Of a stretch of DNA of 64,000 nucleotides, positions 43,081-51,250 are shown piece after piece. The stretch is from Rhizobium esperanzae. Lineage in GTDB: Bacteria; Pseudomonadota; Alphaproteobacteria; Rhizobiales; Rhizobiaceae. Positions within the stretch are counted from its first letter, which is position 1. Each line of letters begins with the position of its first letter. A model generated the notes under the pieces. It did no database searches. It had not been told where the DNA came from and was given only the letters and a program-made list of their open reading frames with translations. Location of the stretch: NCBI RefSeq assembly GCF_002204185.1, contig NZ_MXPU01000013.1:62001-126000 (forward strand). Direction: 5' to 3'. The position numbers and the translations under genes are program-made.

Positions 43081-43977
43081 ATGGCTTATCTTCTGCAGCA
43101 ACTGGCGAATGCGGTGCCGCTTGCCGCCCTCTATGCCGCGCTCGCCTTCGGTTATGCCGTTGCCTTCGGCGTGACCAAGCGGGCCGATATCACCTATGGG
43201 GCGATCTTCGCCTTCTCGGGCCAGATCCTGCTGCTTTTTACCGAATTCGCCTATATCAGGTTCTGGCTGGTGCTGCCGGCCGCCCTTGCCATCGGCGCCT
43301 GCGCTGCGCTTATCTATTCGCTGGCCGCGGGCATCTGGATCGGCCGCTCGATCATGCTGCCGCTCGCCAGCAAATCGCCGAATACGGTGATCGTTGCCGC
43401 CCTCGGCATTATGATCGTGCTGATGGAGACCGCCAGACTCGCCGCCGATACGCGCGCCATCTGGCTGCCGCCGTTCCTGAACGATGTCGTCGTCTTCTGG
43501 AACGACGGTTCGTTCAAGGTGACGCTCACTTACATCCAACTGATCGACACGGCGCTGATGTCAGCCATCGTCGCGGTCGGTGCGCTGATCCTCAGGCGTA
43601 CGGCCTGGGGCCGCCTCTGGCGCGCCGTCACCGACGATCCGCTGGCCGCCGAGCTCTGCGGCACCAGCGCCAGTCGCGTTTTCCTTGTCGCCTATGCGGC
43701 AGCCGCGCTCGTCGCCACCCTCTGCGGCATCCTCGCCACCTTCTATTACGGTTCGATGGATTTCGGCGCGGGTCTGATGTTCGGGCTCAAGGTGCTGCTG
43801 ATCGCAGCCGTGGGCGGCTATTCCGATCCGCTGCGCTCGGCTGGCGGCGCCGCAGGGCTTGCCATCGTCGAAACCCTGTGGGGCGCCTATGGTCCCTTTG
43901 TCTGGCGGGATCTCGTCATCTTCTCACTGCTCGTCCTGCTGCTGGTTATGAGCCGCAGGGAGCGCGTCGTGCTTTAG
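43081..43977 (+). CDS. Orphan LivH-family branched-chain amino acid-type permease
   Basis: 298 aa, about eight hydrophobic helices. ALAFGYAVAFGVTKRADITYGAIFAFSG resembles the LivH N terminus, and RRTAWGRLWRAVTDDPLAAELCGTSASRVFLVAY matches the ATPase-coupling region of that permease family, then VLLIAAVGGYSDPLRSAGGAAGLAIVETL. No LivM, LivG, LivF or binding protein is encoded nearby, so the partners are unknown. Its neighbour regulator and operator suggest controlled expression. Ends just before a rhizobial repeat. Confidence 0.85.
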   Translation: MAYLLQQLANAVPLAALYAALAFGYAVAFGVTKRADITYGAIFAFSGQILLLFTEFAYIRFWLVLPAALAIGACAALIYSLAAGIWIGRSIMLPLASKSPNTVIVAALGIMIVLMETARLAADTRAIWLPPFLNDVVVFWNDGSFKVTLTYIQLIDTALMSAIVAVGALILRRTAWGRLWRAVTDDPLAAELCGTSASRVFLVAYAAAALVATLCGILATFYYGSMDFGAGLMFGLKVLLIAAVGGYSDPLRSAGGAAGLAIVETLWGAYGPFVWRDLVIFSLLVLLLVMSRRERVVL

Positions 43978-43984
43978 AAATGGC

Positions 43985-44030
43985 GCATAATGTTATCCGA
44001 AAACCGCGCACACTTTTCGGCATCATGCTC
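43985..44030. repeat. Rhizobial palindromic repeat between convergent genes
   Basis: GCATAATGTTATCCGAAAAC, CGCGCACACTTTTCGG and CATCATGC together form an imperfect palindrome (CCGAAAA pairs with TTTTCGG, GCAT with ATGC). I recognise this as a very frequent intergenic sequence in Rhizobium and relatives. It lies between the convergent permease and moaE stops and may act as a terminator on both strands. Confidence 0.6.
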
Positions 44031-44033
44031 TGA

Positions 44034-44489
44034 TCACTTCCACTTGTCGCGCGCCGCATCGTCGGCGTCTTTCGCCGCGACCCAGTCGCCCTCGGCGCCG
44101 TCCTTGCCGTGCTCCTTCTTCCAGAAGGGAGCTGCGGTCTTGAGGAAATCCATGACGAAATTGGCGCCGTCGAAGGCCGCCTGTCGGTGCGGGGCGGCTG
44201 CGACGACGAGCACGATATTCTCGCCGGGAGCGATCTTGCCATAGCGGTGGATGGCGGTCAGCCCGAGCAGCCCGAAACGGGTGATGGCGAGTTCGCCGAT
44301 GCGGGTCATCTCGGCTTCGGCCATGCCGGGATAATGCTCGAGTTCAAGCGCCACCAGCGTGCCGCCTTCGTCACGGCAGAGGCCGGAAAAGGTGACGACG
44401 GCGCCGACGTCGGGGTTGCCCTTGGAGAGGCGATCGACCTCGGCTTGCAGGTCGAAGTCCTCGCGCTGGACACGGATGGTGGGGGTCAC
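44034..44489 (-). CDS. moaE: Molybdopterin synthase catalytic subunit
   Basis: 151 aa. With MoaD it inserts two sulfurs into precursor Z (cPMP) to make molybdopterin. GAVVTFSGLCRDEGG, LELEHYPGMAEAEM, RYGKIAPGENIVLVVAAAPHRQAAF, FLKTAAPFWKKE are diagnostic. The usual moaD-moaE order is kept on the minus strand but a RIME-like repeat of about 200 bp lies between the two genes. The window also encodes a molybdopterin oxidoreductase at 51.2 kb, which would need this cofactor. Confidence 0.96.
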   Translation of the reverse strand: MTPTIRVQREDFDLQAEVDRLSKGNPDVGAVVTFSGLCRDEGGTLVALELEHYPGMAEAEMTRIGELAITRFGLLGLTAIHRYGKIAPGENIVLVVAAAPHRQAAFDGANFVMDFLKTAAPFWKKEHGKDGAEGDWVAAKDADDAARDKWK

Positions 44490-44540
44490 AGCGAAATCCT
44501 CCGCTGCTTTGATGCCGCTGTGAAGAATGCGGAAAGGCTG

Positions 44541-44738
44541 TGCCGTGTCCGCCCCCCTCTGGCCTGCCGGCCATCTCCCCCACAGGTGGGGAGATTACAA
44601 GTGGGGTGCTCTTCCCACCCGATTACCGTTTCGTTGGGCTGAAACGTTGATTGTTTGGAGAGACCGGTGCGCCCAGCCAATCTCCCTCCTTGTGGGGGAG
44701 ATGCCCGGCAGGGCAGAGGGGGGTAGCGACATGGCACC
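44541..44738. repeat. RIME-like mosaic element between moaD and moaE
   Basis: Long imperfect inverted repeat: CCCCCTCTGGCCTGCCGG with CATCTCCCCCACAGGTGGGG on one side, and CCAATCTCCCTCCTTGTGGG with CCCGGCAGGGCAGAGGGGGG on the other. Its outer ends (TGCCGTGTCC / GCGACATGGCA) also pair in part. It closely resembles the copy at 62911-63125 and the Rhizobium intergenic mosaic elements. Confidence 0.8.
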
Positions 44739-44750
44739 ACCGTCACCGTC

Positions 44751-45005
44751 TCATCCCCCCGTCATCGGCGGAAAGATCCCGATCTCACGGGGAGCTCCAA
44801 TCGGCTCATCATGCTCGACATGCTCCATATCCAGCGCCACACGAATGACCTCGGGATATTGAAGTGCGGCTTCATATTCCTCGCCCAGCGTCTTCAAATG
44901 ATTCAGAAGATCGGCAACGCTGACGACGGAGGAGGGGAGGTCGATCTCCTCCTCGCCCTTGCCGATGCGCTCGCGCACCCAGGCGAAATAGACAAGCCGC
45001 GTCAT
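44751..45005 (-). CDS. moaD: Molybdopterin synthase sulfur carrier subunit
   Basis: 84 aa ubiquitin-like sulfur carrier. MTRLVYFAWVRERIGKGEEEI at the N terminus and the required C-terminal Gly-Gly (IFPPMTGG), which is thiocarboxylated before transfer by MoaE. It overlaps pgsA by 4 bp, so pgsA-moaD form a coupled pair; moaE follows across the repeat element. Confidence 0.94.
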   Translation of the reverse strand: MTRLVYFAWVRERIGKGEEEIDLPSSVVSVADLLNHLKTLGEEYEAALQYPEVIRVALDMEHVEHDEPIGAPREIGIFPPMTGG

Positions 45006-45592
45006 TCCTCGTCATCCACGATATGTTTCAGCCCGGCACGGAAATAGTCATAGCCGGTATAGATGGTCAGCAGTGCCGCGATCCACAAGAGCGCGATGCC
45101 GGTCTGCGTCGTATAAGGGAAAATCTCGTCGCCGGCCGGGCCGGCGAGCAGGAAGGCGATGGCAACGAGCTGCAGCGTCGTCTTCCACTTGGCGATCCGC
45201 GTCACCGGCACGCTGACCTTCAGCGCCGCCAGATATTCGCGCAGGCCGGAAACCAGGATCTCACGGCAGAGAATGATGATTGCCGCCCAGATCGACCAGC
45301 CGGCGATGGTCTGGTCGGCCGCGACCAGGAGAAGGATCGAGGCGACCAGCAGTTTGTCGGCGATCGGATCGAGCATCCGGCCGATATTCGACGTTTGGTT
45401 CCAGATCCGCGCGAGATAGCCGTCGAGAAAATCGGTGATCGAGGCGATGATGAAGATCCACAGCGCCACCCAGCGCGCCGTATTGCTGATCGACAGTCTG
45501 CCCTCGACGAAGAAGCAGAGAACGATCAGCGGCACGGCGAGGATGCGGCCGTAAGTCAAAAGGTTGGGAAGGCTGTACGCACGCGATGCCAT
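45002..45592 (-). CDS. pgsA: CDP-diacylglycerol-glycerol-3-phosphate 3-phosphatidyltransferase
   Basis: 196 aa inner-membrane enzyme making phosphatidylglycerol phosphate, the first committed step to PG and cardiolipin. The CDP-alcohol phosphotransferase motif is DFLDGYLARIWNQ with the following GRMLDPIADKLLV; about five helices surround it. YSLPNLLTYGRILAVPLI is the conserved N terminus. It precedes moaD with a 4-bp overlap and follows uvrC by 158 bp. Confidence 0.94.
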   Translation of the reverse strand: MASRAYSLPNLLTYGRILAVPLIVLCFFVEGRLSISNTARWVALWIFIIASITDFLDGYLARIWNQTSNIGRMLDPIADKLLVASILLLVAADQTIAGWSIWAAIIILCREILVSGLREYLAALKVSVPVTRIAKWKTTLQLVAIAFLLAGPAGDEIFPYTTQTGIALLWIAALLTIYTGYDYFRAGLKHIVDDEE

Positions 45593-45612
45593 GGATCGTT
45601 TCTCTGATTTGA

Positions 45613-45675
45613 TGCGCCGCTGCAGCGCCGCGTCTTTACGAAAACCGATTCCGATTTTCGGGTCGATGTAGATGA
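45613..45675. repeat. Rhizobial intergenic repeat upstream of pgsA
   Basis: GGCGCTGCAGCGGCGC (minus strand) followed by CGAAAACCG-ATTC-CGATTTTCG at 45639-45660, an inverted repeat with one mismatch. The sequence matches a motif I know as recurrent between Rhizobium genes. It fills most of the uvrC-pgsA gap of 158 bp; no gene is seen there. Confidence 0.5.
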
Positions 45676-45750
45676 CGGCTTTGGCCAGGAACCGTCAACA
45701 TTCTTTCTGTCTTTTCACCGCCATTGCGTGGAATTTGCGACGGCCGCCGC

Positions 45751-47790
45751 TTATTTCGCGGCGTCGTCGTGGAAATGGTTATAGACCTGCTTTGCCACCG
45801 CTTCCGAAATGCCTTCCACCGCCATCAGGTCGGACAAAGCGGCACGAGAAACCGCCTTTGCCGTGCCGAAATGCTGGAGCAGCGCGCGTTTGCGCGACGG
45901 GCCGATACCGCCGATCTCGTCGAGCGGATTCTTGACCATTTCCTTCTTGCGCCGCGCCCGGTGCGAGCCGATCGCAAAACGATGCGCTTCGTCGCGCATG
46001 CGCTGGATGAAATAGAGCACCGGATCGCGCGGCGGCAGTGTGAAGCTTTCGCGCCCGGGCGGAAAGAAGCGCTCCCGCCCGGCGTCGCGGTCGACACCCT
46101 TGGCGACGCCGATTGCCGTCACGCTGTCAGTGATACCGAGTTCGGCCAGGATGGCGCGCACCGCCGTCATCTGCCCCTGGCCGCCGTCGATGAGGATCAC
46201 ATCCGGCCAGGCAGGGAAGGGCATGTCGGCGGAGTCGGCAGCTGCTGCCTGCGCCGTCCGGTCGGGAATGCCTTCCTCCTTGATCAGCCGCGAGAAGCGC
46301 CGCGTCATCACCTCCTTCATCATTCCGAAGTCGTCGCCGGGAGTGATGTCGGTCGATTTGATGTTGAACTTGCGGTACTGGTTCTTCACGAAGCCTTCCG
46401 GCCCCGCCACCACCATGCCGCCGACGGCATTGGTGCCCATGATATGCGAGTTGTCGTAGATCTCGATGCGCTGCGGCGCATAGGGGAGCCCGAAGGTTTC
46501 CTTGAAGCCTTCGAGCAGCCGCGACTGCGACGCCGTCTCGGCAAGCTTTCGCCCATGCGCTTCGCGCGCATTGCCGATCACGTGCTCCACGAGATCGCGC
46601 TTCTCGCCGCGCTGCGGCACGAGGATAGAGACCTTGTGACCGGCTTTTTCGCCGAGCGCTGCGGCGAGCAATTCCAGTTCCTCGACCGTTTCCGACAGCA
46701 TGATCTGTTTCGGCACCGGCTTGTCGTCGTAGAATTGCGCGAGGAAGGCATTCAGAACTTCGGCGCTTGATAGTTGCGGGTCGGCCTTCGGGAAATAGGC
46801 GCGATTGCCCCAGTTCTGGCCGGTGCGGAAGAAGAACACCTGGATGCAGGAGACGCCGCCTTCGTGGTGGATGGCGAAAACGTCAGCCTCATCTACGCCG
46901 GCCGGGTTGATGCCCTGGTGGCTCTGCACATGCGACAGTGCTGCCAGGCGGTCACGATAGATCGCCGCCCGCTCGAAATCGAGATCCTCGGCCGCCTGGT
47001 TCATGGCTTCCGCCATATGCGACTTCACCTTCTGGCTCTTGCCGGACAGGAAATCTTTCGCCTCCTGTACGAGCTCGGCATAGCCCTCGTCGCTGACCTC
47101 GCGCGTGCAAGGCCCGGAACAGCGCTTGATCTGGTAGAGCAGGCAGGGTCGCGTGCGTGTTTCGAAGACGCTATCGGTGCAGGTGCGGATCAGGAAGGCG
47201 CGCTGCAACGAATTGATCGTACGCCCGACCGCGCCGGCCGAAGCGAAAGGCCCGAAATAGTCGCCCTTTCGCGCCCTGGCGCCGCGATGCTTGAAAATAG
47301 CCGGCGCCCGGTGATCACCGGTGATGAGGATGTAGGGAAAGGACTTGTCGTCGCGCAGCAGCACGTTAAAGCGCGGCCGCAAGCGCTTGATCAGATTCGC
47401 TTCCAGAAGCAGCGCTTCGGTTTCCGTGCGCGTCGTCACGAACTCCATGTTCGCCGTCTGTCGCACCATCTGGGCGATGCGGTTGGAATGGACGCGGCCG
47501 ACGGCGTAGTTGCCGACACGCTTCTTCAGGCTGCGCGCCTTGCCGACATAGAGCACGTCTCCCTCGGCATTGAACATGCGGTAGACACCGGGGCTGTTCG
47601 GTAGCCGCTTGACGAATTCGGCGATCAGTTCGGCGCCGACAAGCCCGGTCTCGTTGAGGCTGCCCGCATTCCAGTCGACCGCAGCCGCCAGAGGGGCGGC
47701 GGAAACCTCGCCTTCCACCTCGATATCGTCTTCGCTCTCATCCGTATCGTCGTAGAGAACGCCGCCATCCGGCAGCTTTCGTCCGTTCAT
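45751..47790 (-). CDS. uvrC: Excinuclease ABC subunit C
   Basis: 679 aa nuclease that cuts both sides of a lesion after UvrA/UvrB recognition. A 60-residue acidic leader (DESEDDIEVEGEV) precedes the GIY-YIG domain (NSPGVYRMFNAEGDVLYVGKA), a UVR motif region, the C-terminal RNase H-like domain with IEIYDNSHIMGTNAVGGMVV and VILIDGGQGQM, and paired HhH motifs (EIGGIGPSRKRALLQHFG). The ATG at 47790 overlaps the SDR stop by 4 bp; the longer open frame upstream is antisense-like. The acidic leader is longer than in E. coli. Confidence 0.96.
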   Translation of the reverse strand: MNGRKLPDGGVLYDDTDESEDDIEVEGEVSAAPLAAAVDWNAGSLNETGLVGAELIAEFVKRLPNSPGVYRMFNAEGDVLYVGKARSLKKRVGNYAVGRVHSNRIAQMVRQTANMEFVTTRTETEALLLEANLIKRLRPRFNVLLRDDKSFPYILITGDHRAPAIFKHRGARARKGDYFGPFASAGAVGRTINSLQRAFLIRTCTDSVFETRTRPCLLYQIKRCSGPCTREVSDEGYAELVQEAKDFLSGKSQKVKSHMAEAMNQAAEDLDFERAAIYRDRLAALSHVQSHQGINPAGVDEADVFAIHHEGGVSCIQVFFFRTGQNWGNRAYFPKADPQLSSAEVLNAFLAQFYDDKPVPKQIMLSETVEELELLAAALGEKAGHKVSILVPQRGEKRDLVEHVIGNAREAHGRKLAETASQSRLLEGFKETFGLPYAPQRIEIYDNSHIMGTNAVGGMVVAGPEGFVKNQYRKFNIKSTDITPGDDFGMMKEVMTRRFSRLIKEEGIPDRTAQAAAADSADMPFPAWPDVILIDGGQGQMTAVRAILAELGITDSVTAIGVAKGVDRDAGRERFFPPGRESFTLPPRDPVLYFIQRMRDEAHRFAIGSHRARRKKEMVKNPLDEIGGIGPSRKRALLQHFGTAKAVSRAALSDLMAVEGISEAVAKQVYNHFHDDAAK

Positions 47791-48554
47791 TCCGTAATCT
47801 CCGCCACGTCGGGCGTCTGCCAGGCAAGGTGCTGGCCGCCGTCGAGGGCAATCATCTGGCCGGTGATCGAGGGCGTGTCGTAAAGGAAGCGAATCGTTTG
47901 TCCGAATTCTTCCAGTGCCGGCCCTCGCTGCAAGATAAGGGCTGAGACCTGCGCTTGGAAGTCCTCCAATGCTTGCCGCTCGCTCGGCATCGAGGGGCCG
48001 GGGCCGATCGCATTGACGCGAATGCGCGGCGCCAATGCCTGGGCGAGCGTCTGCGTTGACGTCCATAGCGCGGACTTGGAGAGCGTATAGGAGTAGAAGC
48101 TGGGCCTCAGTGCCCAGACCCGCTGATCAATGATGTTGACGATCATCCCCGCTGCCTCGGCGGGCACCTGCTGCGCGAAGGCTGCCGCAAGGATCGACGG
48201 CGCACGCACATGCAGGTCGAAGTGCAGAGCCCATGTGTCGGCGTTGAAACTACGCGCGGAATCATGCTGGAAGACCGAGGCATTGTTGACGAGCAGATCG
48301 AGAGGCCCAAGCGCTTCCGACGCCTTCGCGACCAGTTCGCCCGCCTCGCCGATATCGGTAAGATCGGCCTGCAACGCGACCGCTCTTTGTCCCTTTCGCC
48401 GCAATTCCGCCGCCAGCTCTTCCGCTTCGCGCAGGGAGCTGTTGGCGTGGATCGCGACGGAAAAGCCATTTGCAGCAAGGTCTTCGGCGATTGCCCTGCC
48501 TATTCTCTTGGCCGCCCCTGTTATCAGGGCTGAGCGAAGTCTTTTGTGGTTCAA
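47787..48554 (-). CDS. Short-chain dehydrogenase/reductase
   Basis: 255 aa classical SDR. NADP-binding ITGAAKRIGRAIAEDLA, NNASVF, and the catalytic YTLSKSALW region (Tyr and Lys of YxxxK present) are visible. ITGQMIALDGGQHLAW near the C terminus is typical. Pteridine-reductase-like SDRs share the TGAAKRIG start, so folate or pterin reduction is one option; no pterin genes are near. It is coupled to uvrC by a 4-bp overlap. Confidence 0.88.
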   Translation of the reverse strand: MNHKRLRSALITGAAKRIGRAIAEDLAANGFSVAIHANSSLREAEELAAELRRKGQRAVALQADLTDIGEAGELVAKASEALGPLDLLVNNASVFQHDSARSFNADTWALHFDLHVRAPSILAAAFAQQVPAEAAGMIVNIIDQRVWALRPSFYSYTLSKSALWTSTQTLAQALAPRIRVNAIGPGPSMPSERQALEDFQAQVSALILQRGPALEEFGQTIRFLYDTPSITGQMIALDGGQHLAWQTPDVAEITE

Positions 48555-48633
48555 AATCTTGCCTTCTGATCCCGCGAGTCTGTGTGCAACCTATATAAGG
48601 GCGGGCGGAGATTATATAAATAGGCGGCCACGG

Positions 48634-48661
48634 TTGCATCCATGGCCGAGATATTCTATGT
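48634..48661 (+). promoter_or_regulatory. Possible promoter of the RopB-like gene
   Basis: TTGCAT (48634-48639), 16-bp spacer, CTATGT (48656-48661), close to the rhizobial CTTGAC-N17-CTATAT consensus. It would give a leader of about 250 bases. Confidence 0.4.
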
Positions 48662-48683
48662 ATTATTTAATAATGTTATTTCC

Positions 48684-48699
48684 TAAAATATGTATTTTA
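48684..48699. promoter_or_regulatory. Perfect AT palindrome just after the porin promoter
   Basis: TAAAATA-TG-TATTTTA, perfect 7-bp arms, about 23 bp downstream of the putative -10. Position fits an operator or silencing site. Confidence 0.35.
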
Positions 48700-48919
48700 A
48701 GTTTAACCATTCGGTAGGGTTAATGAAACCTATGTTGCTCGCAAGCAACATCGAATTTCCGCCATCCGGCAGCCACAATGATATCACAATTTGGCTCTTT
48801 CAAATCCGCAATTCAGTTCCAATTTCAGTCTCGATCCGGAAGGGACATCTGGCAATTTCCCCGCCAATGCTTCGCTGAGAGACAGATGATAAGCGGCGCG
48901 GGACTGAAAGGAGAAAAGT

Positions 48920-49555
48920 ATGCGTGTACTCATTGCTGGCCTCATGGCCTCCACTTTTGCGATTGCGGGCGTTTCGGTAGCTCAGGCGGCTGATGCCGTC
49001 GACCAGGTTCCGGAAGCACCGGTTGCTCAGGAAGCCCCGGTCAAGCCGGCCGGCAACTGGGAGGGCTTCTACCTCGGCGGCGCCGGCACCTACAACATGG
49101 GTGATTTCGGTTCCGACCGCCACACCTACGGTTTCGGCGGCCAGGTCTTCACCGGTTACAACTGGCAAGCAGGCCAGATCGTTTACGGCGTTGAATCCGA
49201 TCTCGGCTACAGCGGCGATGACGTCTCCTCGGGCGGCGTCAAGAATAAGTATGGCTGGAACGGCTCCGTCCGTGGCCGCGTCGGCTACGACATGAACCCC
49301 TTCCTGCTCTACGGTACAGCCGGTCTTGCCCTCGGCAACGTCAAGGTTTCCGACGGCACCTCGGACGAAAGCAAGACGAACTACGGTTATACGGTCGGCG
49401 CCGGTGTCGAAGCCTTCGTGACCAACAACATCACGACGCGCCTCGAATATCGCTACACCGACTACCAGAGCAAGGACTACGACCTCGACTCCGGCAGCTT
49501 TTCGCGCGGTTACGACGAGAACAGCGTCAAGCTCGGTATCGGCGTGAAGTTCTAA
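48920..49555 (+). CDS. RopB/Omp25-like outer membrane protein
   Basis: 211 aa eight-stranded beta-barrel of the Omp25/Omp31/RopB family. A signal peptide (1-23, VSVAQAADA) is followed by a Pro/Glu linker and alternating strands: NWEGFYLGGAGTYN, FTGYNWQAGQIVYGVESD, VRGRVGYDMNPFLLYG, TVGAGVEAFVTNNITTRLEY, and a last strand ending in Phe (GIGVKF), as needed for Bam insertion. In R. leguminosarum ropB expression is controlled by envelope-stress systems such as ChvG/ChvI and RosR; I cannot confirm sites here. A strong terminator follows. Confidence 0.92.
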   Translation: MRVLIAGLMASTFAIAGVSVAQAADAVDQVPEAPVAQEAPVKPAGNWEGFYLGGAGTYNMGDFGSDRHTYGFGGQVFTGYNWQAGQIVYGVESDLGYSGDDVSSGGVKNKYGWNGSVRGRVGYDMNPFLLYGTAGLALGNVKVSDGTSDESKTNYGYTVGAGVEAFVTNNITTRLEYRYTDYQSKDYDLDSGSFSRGYDENSVKLGIGVKF

Positions 49556-49581
49556 GCCGATTGAACATCCCAATATGCAGA

Positions 49582-49606
49582 AGCCGGGCTCATCGCCCGG
49601 CTTTTT
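49582..49606 (+). terminator. Rho-independent terminator after the RopB-like gene
   Basis: Perfect 8-bp stem AGCCGGGC / GCCCGGCT with loop TCATC, then TTTTT. 26 bp past the stop codon; also downstream of the convergent GST gene. Confidence 0.85.
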
Positions 49607-49641
49607 GCTATCCGGCGCTCCGTTTCAGCTCCGGATCAGGC

Positions 49642-50238
49642 TCAGGCGCTGGCTTTGAGCTCACGATGAGCAGGGAATTTCTTTTCGAACTGCGCCAGCC
49701 AGTCGACAAGCGGCGCGTGATCGGCTTCCCACTGGTCCTTGAAGCGCAGGTCGAGATAGTCGAGCGTGGCGGCCAGCGCGAAATGCCCGCCATTGAGCTT
49801 CTTGCCGAATTTCGGCGGCTTGGCGCCGAGATGGGCGAGCCCGGCCGTCACCTTCTTCCATTGCCGGTCGATCCAGGGCTGGTGAACCTTTTCTTCCTCG
49901 CGGAAGCGGCGCTCGTAGACGATCGTCAGCAGGCAGTCGCAGATACCGTCGCAGAGCGCTTCGAGAACTTCCGCATCCGTGCGCTTGCCCTTTTTGGAGG
50001 GGTAGAGCCGGCCCTTCGTCAGCCTGTCGAAATAATGCATGATCGCGACGCTGTCGAAGATCGAGGCTCCGTCATCGGTCAGAAGCGTCGGAATCTTGCC
50101 GAGCGGATTGTTGTCCACCAGGATCGCCGGTCCGGTATTGGTATCGACCCGGATGGCGTCGATCTCGATATCCAGAAAGTGCGCGGCCATCCGCACCTTG
50201 CTGGAATAGGGCGAGGCGGGTGAGCAGAGGAGCTTCAT
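49642..50238 (-). CDS. Glutathione S-transferase family protein
   Basis: 198 aa. MKLLCSPASPYSSKVRMAAHFL is the N-terminal thioredoxin-fold motif (SPY/SxxK region), then NPLGKIPTLLTDDGASIFDSVAIMHYFD, the glutathione-contacting segment, and the C-terminal helices. The length and SPASPYSSKVR sequence resemble E. coli YibF-type GSTs. Physiological substrate unknown. It is 60 bp downstream of rlmJ on the same strand. Confidence 0.9.
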   Translation of the reverse strand: MKLLCSPASPYSSKVRMAAHFLDIEIDAIRVDTNTGPAILVDNNPLGKIPTLLTDDGASIFDSVAIMHYFDRLTKGRLYPSKKGKRTDAEVLEALCDGICDCLLTIVYERRFREEEKVHQPWIDRQWKKVTAGLAHLGAKPPKFGKKLNGGHFALAATLDYLDLRFKDQWEADHAPLVDWLAQFEKKFPAHRELKASA

Positions 50239-50298
50239 GGGACACCTGGTGAGGCTGTGGGGCTGTGGGACGGACTATCCCCGATGCGGATAACCCGG

Positions 50299-51168
50299 TC
50301 AATCGCCCTTGACCGTCTTGTTCTCGCCGCGCAGCCAGAAGGCGCGGTGCGAGGCGAAGCGGTCCTGGGCGAGATGGTCCTTCAGCGCCGGAAGCATCTG
50401 GTGCAACTCGTCCTTTAATGTGAAAGGCGGATTGACGACGACGAGGCCGGAGCCGGTCAGTCCGGTCATGCCGCGATCGCTGCGCACGGTGAGTTCGGCG
50501 CAAAGCATCTTCGGGATGTCGAGCGCCTGCAGAGCCTCGTGGAATTCCTTGATCGGCGCGCCCTTCTTCAGCGGGTACCAAAGGCAATAGGTGCCGCCGG
50601 GAAAGCGGCGATAGGCCTTTTCCAGTCCTTTGGCCAGGCGTTCATACTCGTCCTCTTCCTCGAAAGGCGGATCGACGAGGACGATGCCGCGCTTCTCCTT
50701 CGGTGGCAGGTGCGCGCCGAGCGCCAGCCAGCCGTCGAGCTCGGTGATGCGGGCATGGTGATCGCCCTCGAACAGTCGGTGCAGCCGGGCGTAATCCTCC
50801 GGATGCAGTTCCATGGCCGACAGCCGGTCTTGCGGCCGGAACAGCATGCGCGCAAGTTTCGGCGATCCGGGATAGAAACGGATGCCACCCTCGGGATTGA
50901 GTTCACGGACTGCCGAGAGGTAGGGCTCCAGCAGCTCGGAGACCTGAGGCCCCAGTTCGGCCTCCATCAATTTGCCGATGCCAGCCTGCCACTCACCGGT
51001 TTTCTGCGCTTCCTCGGAGGAGAGGTCATAGAGGCCGATGCCGGCATGCGTGTCGAGCACGCGGAAGGCACCCTCCTTCTTCTGCATGTAGCGGATCAGC
51101 CGCGCCAGCACGGCATGTTTCAGCACATCGGCAAAATTGCCCGCGTGGTAGATATGGCGGTAGTTCAT
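50299..51168 (-). CDS. rlmJ: 23S rRNA (A2030-N6) methyltransferase
   Basis: 289 aa. MNYRHIYHAGNFADVLKHAVL at the N terminus, LDTHAGIGLYDL (SAM-binding motif I), FYPGSPKLARMLFRPQDRL, and the catalytic DPPFEEEDEYERL identify RlmJ, which methylates A2030 of 23S rRNA without needing an assembled ribosome. The expected length is about 280 aa. It is divergent from the molybdopterin oxidoreductase gene. Confidence 0.95.
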   Translation of the reverse strand: MNYRHIYHAGNFADVLKHAVLARLIRYMQKKEGAFRVLDTHAGIGLYDLSSEEAQKTGEWQAGIGKLMEAELGPQVSELLEPYLSAVRELNPEGGIRFYPGSPKLARMLFRPQDRLSAMELHPEDYARLHRLFEGDHHARITELDGWLALGAHLPPKEKRGIVLVDPPFEEEDEYERLAKGLEKAYRRFPGGTYCLWYPLKKGAPIKEFHEALQALDIPKMLCAELTVRSDRGMTGLTGSGLVVVNPPFTLKDELHQMLPALKDHLAQDRFASHRAFWLRGENKTVKGD

Positions 51169-51250
51169 TTTCGCTGATGTCCGTATGAATTCGTATCATG
51201 GGGAGTTTTTCTGGCTTTTGGCCATGCAGGCCTTGGCATATACAAATGCC

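Larger units (their letters stand above)
48555..48919. other. AT-rich divergent control region of SDR and RopB-like gene
   Basis: This 365-bp gap has no convincing ORF. It is much more AT-rich than its surroundings between 48600 and 48800. It contains a promoter-like pair and a perfect palindrome, listed separately, and a good ribosome site GAAAGGAG before the porin start. A long untranslated leader seems likely. Confidence 0.6.
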
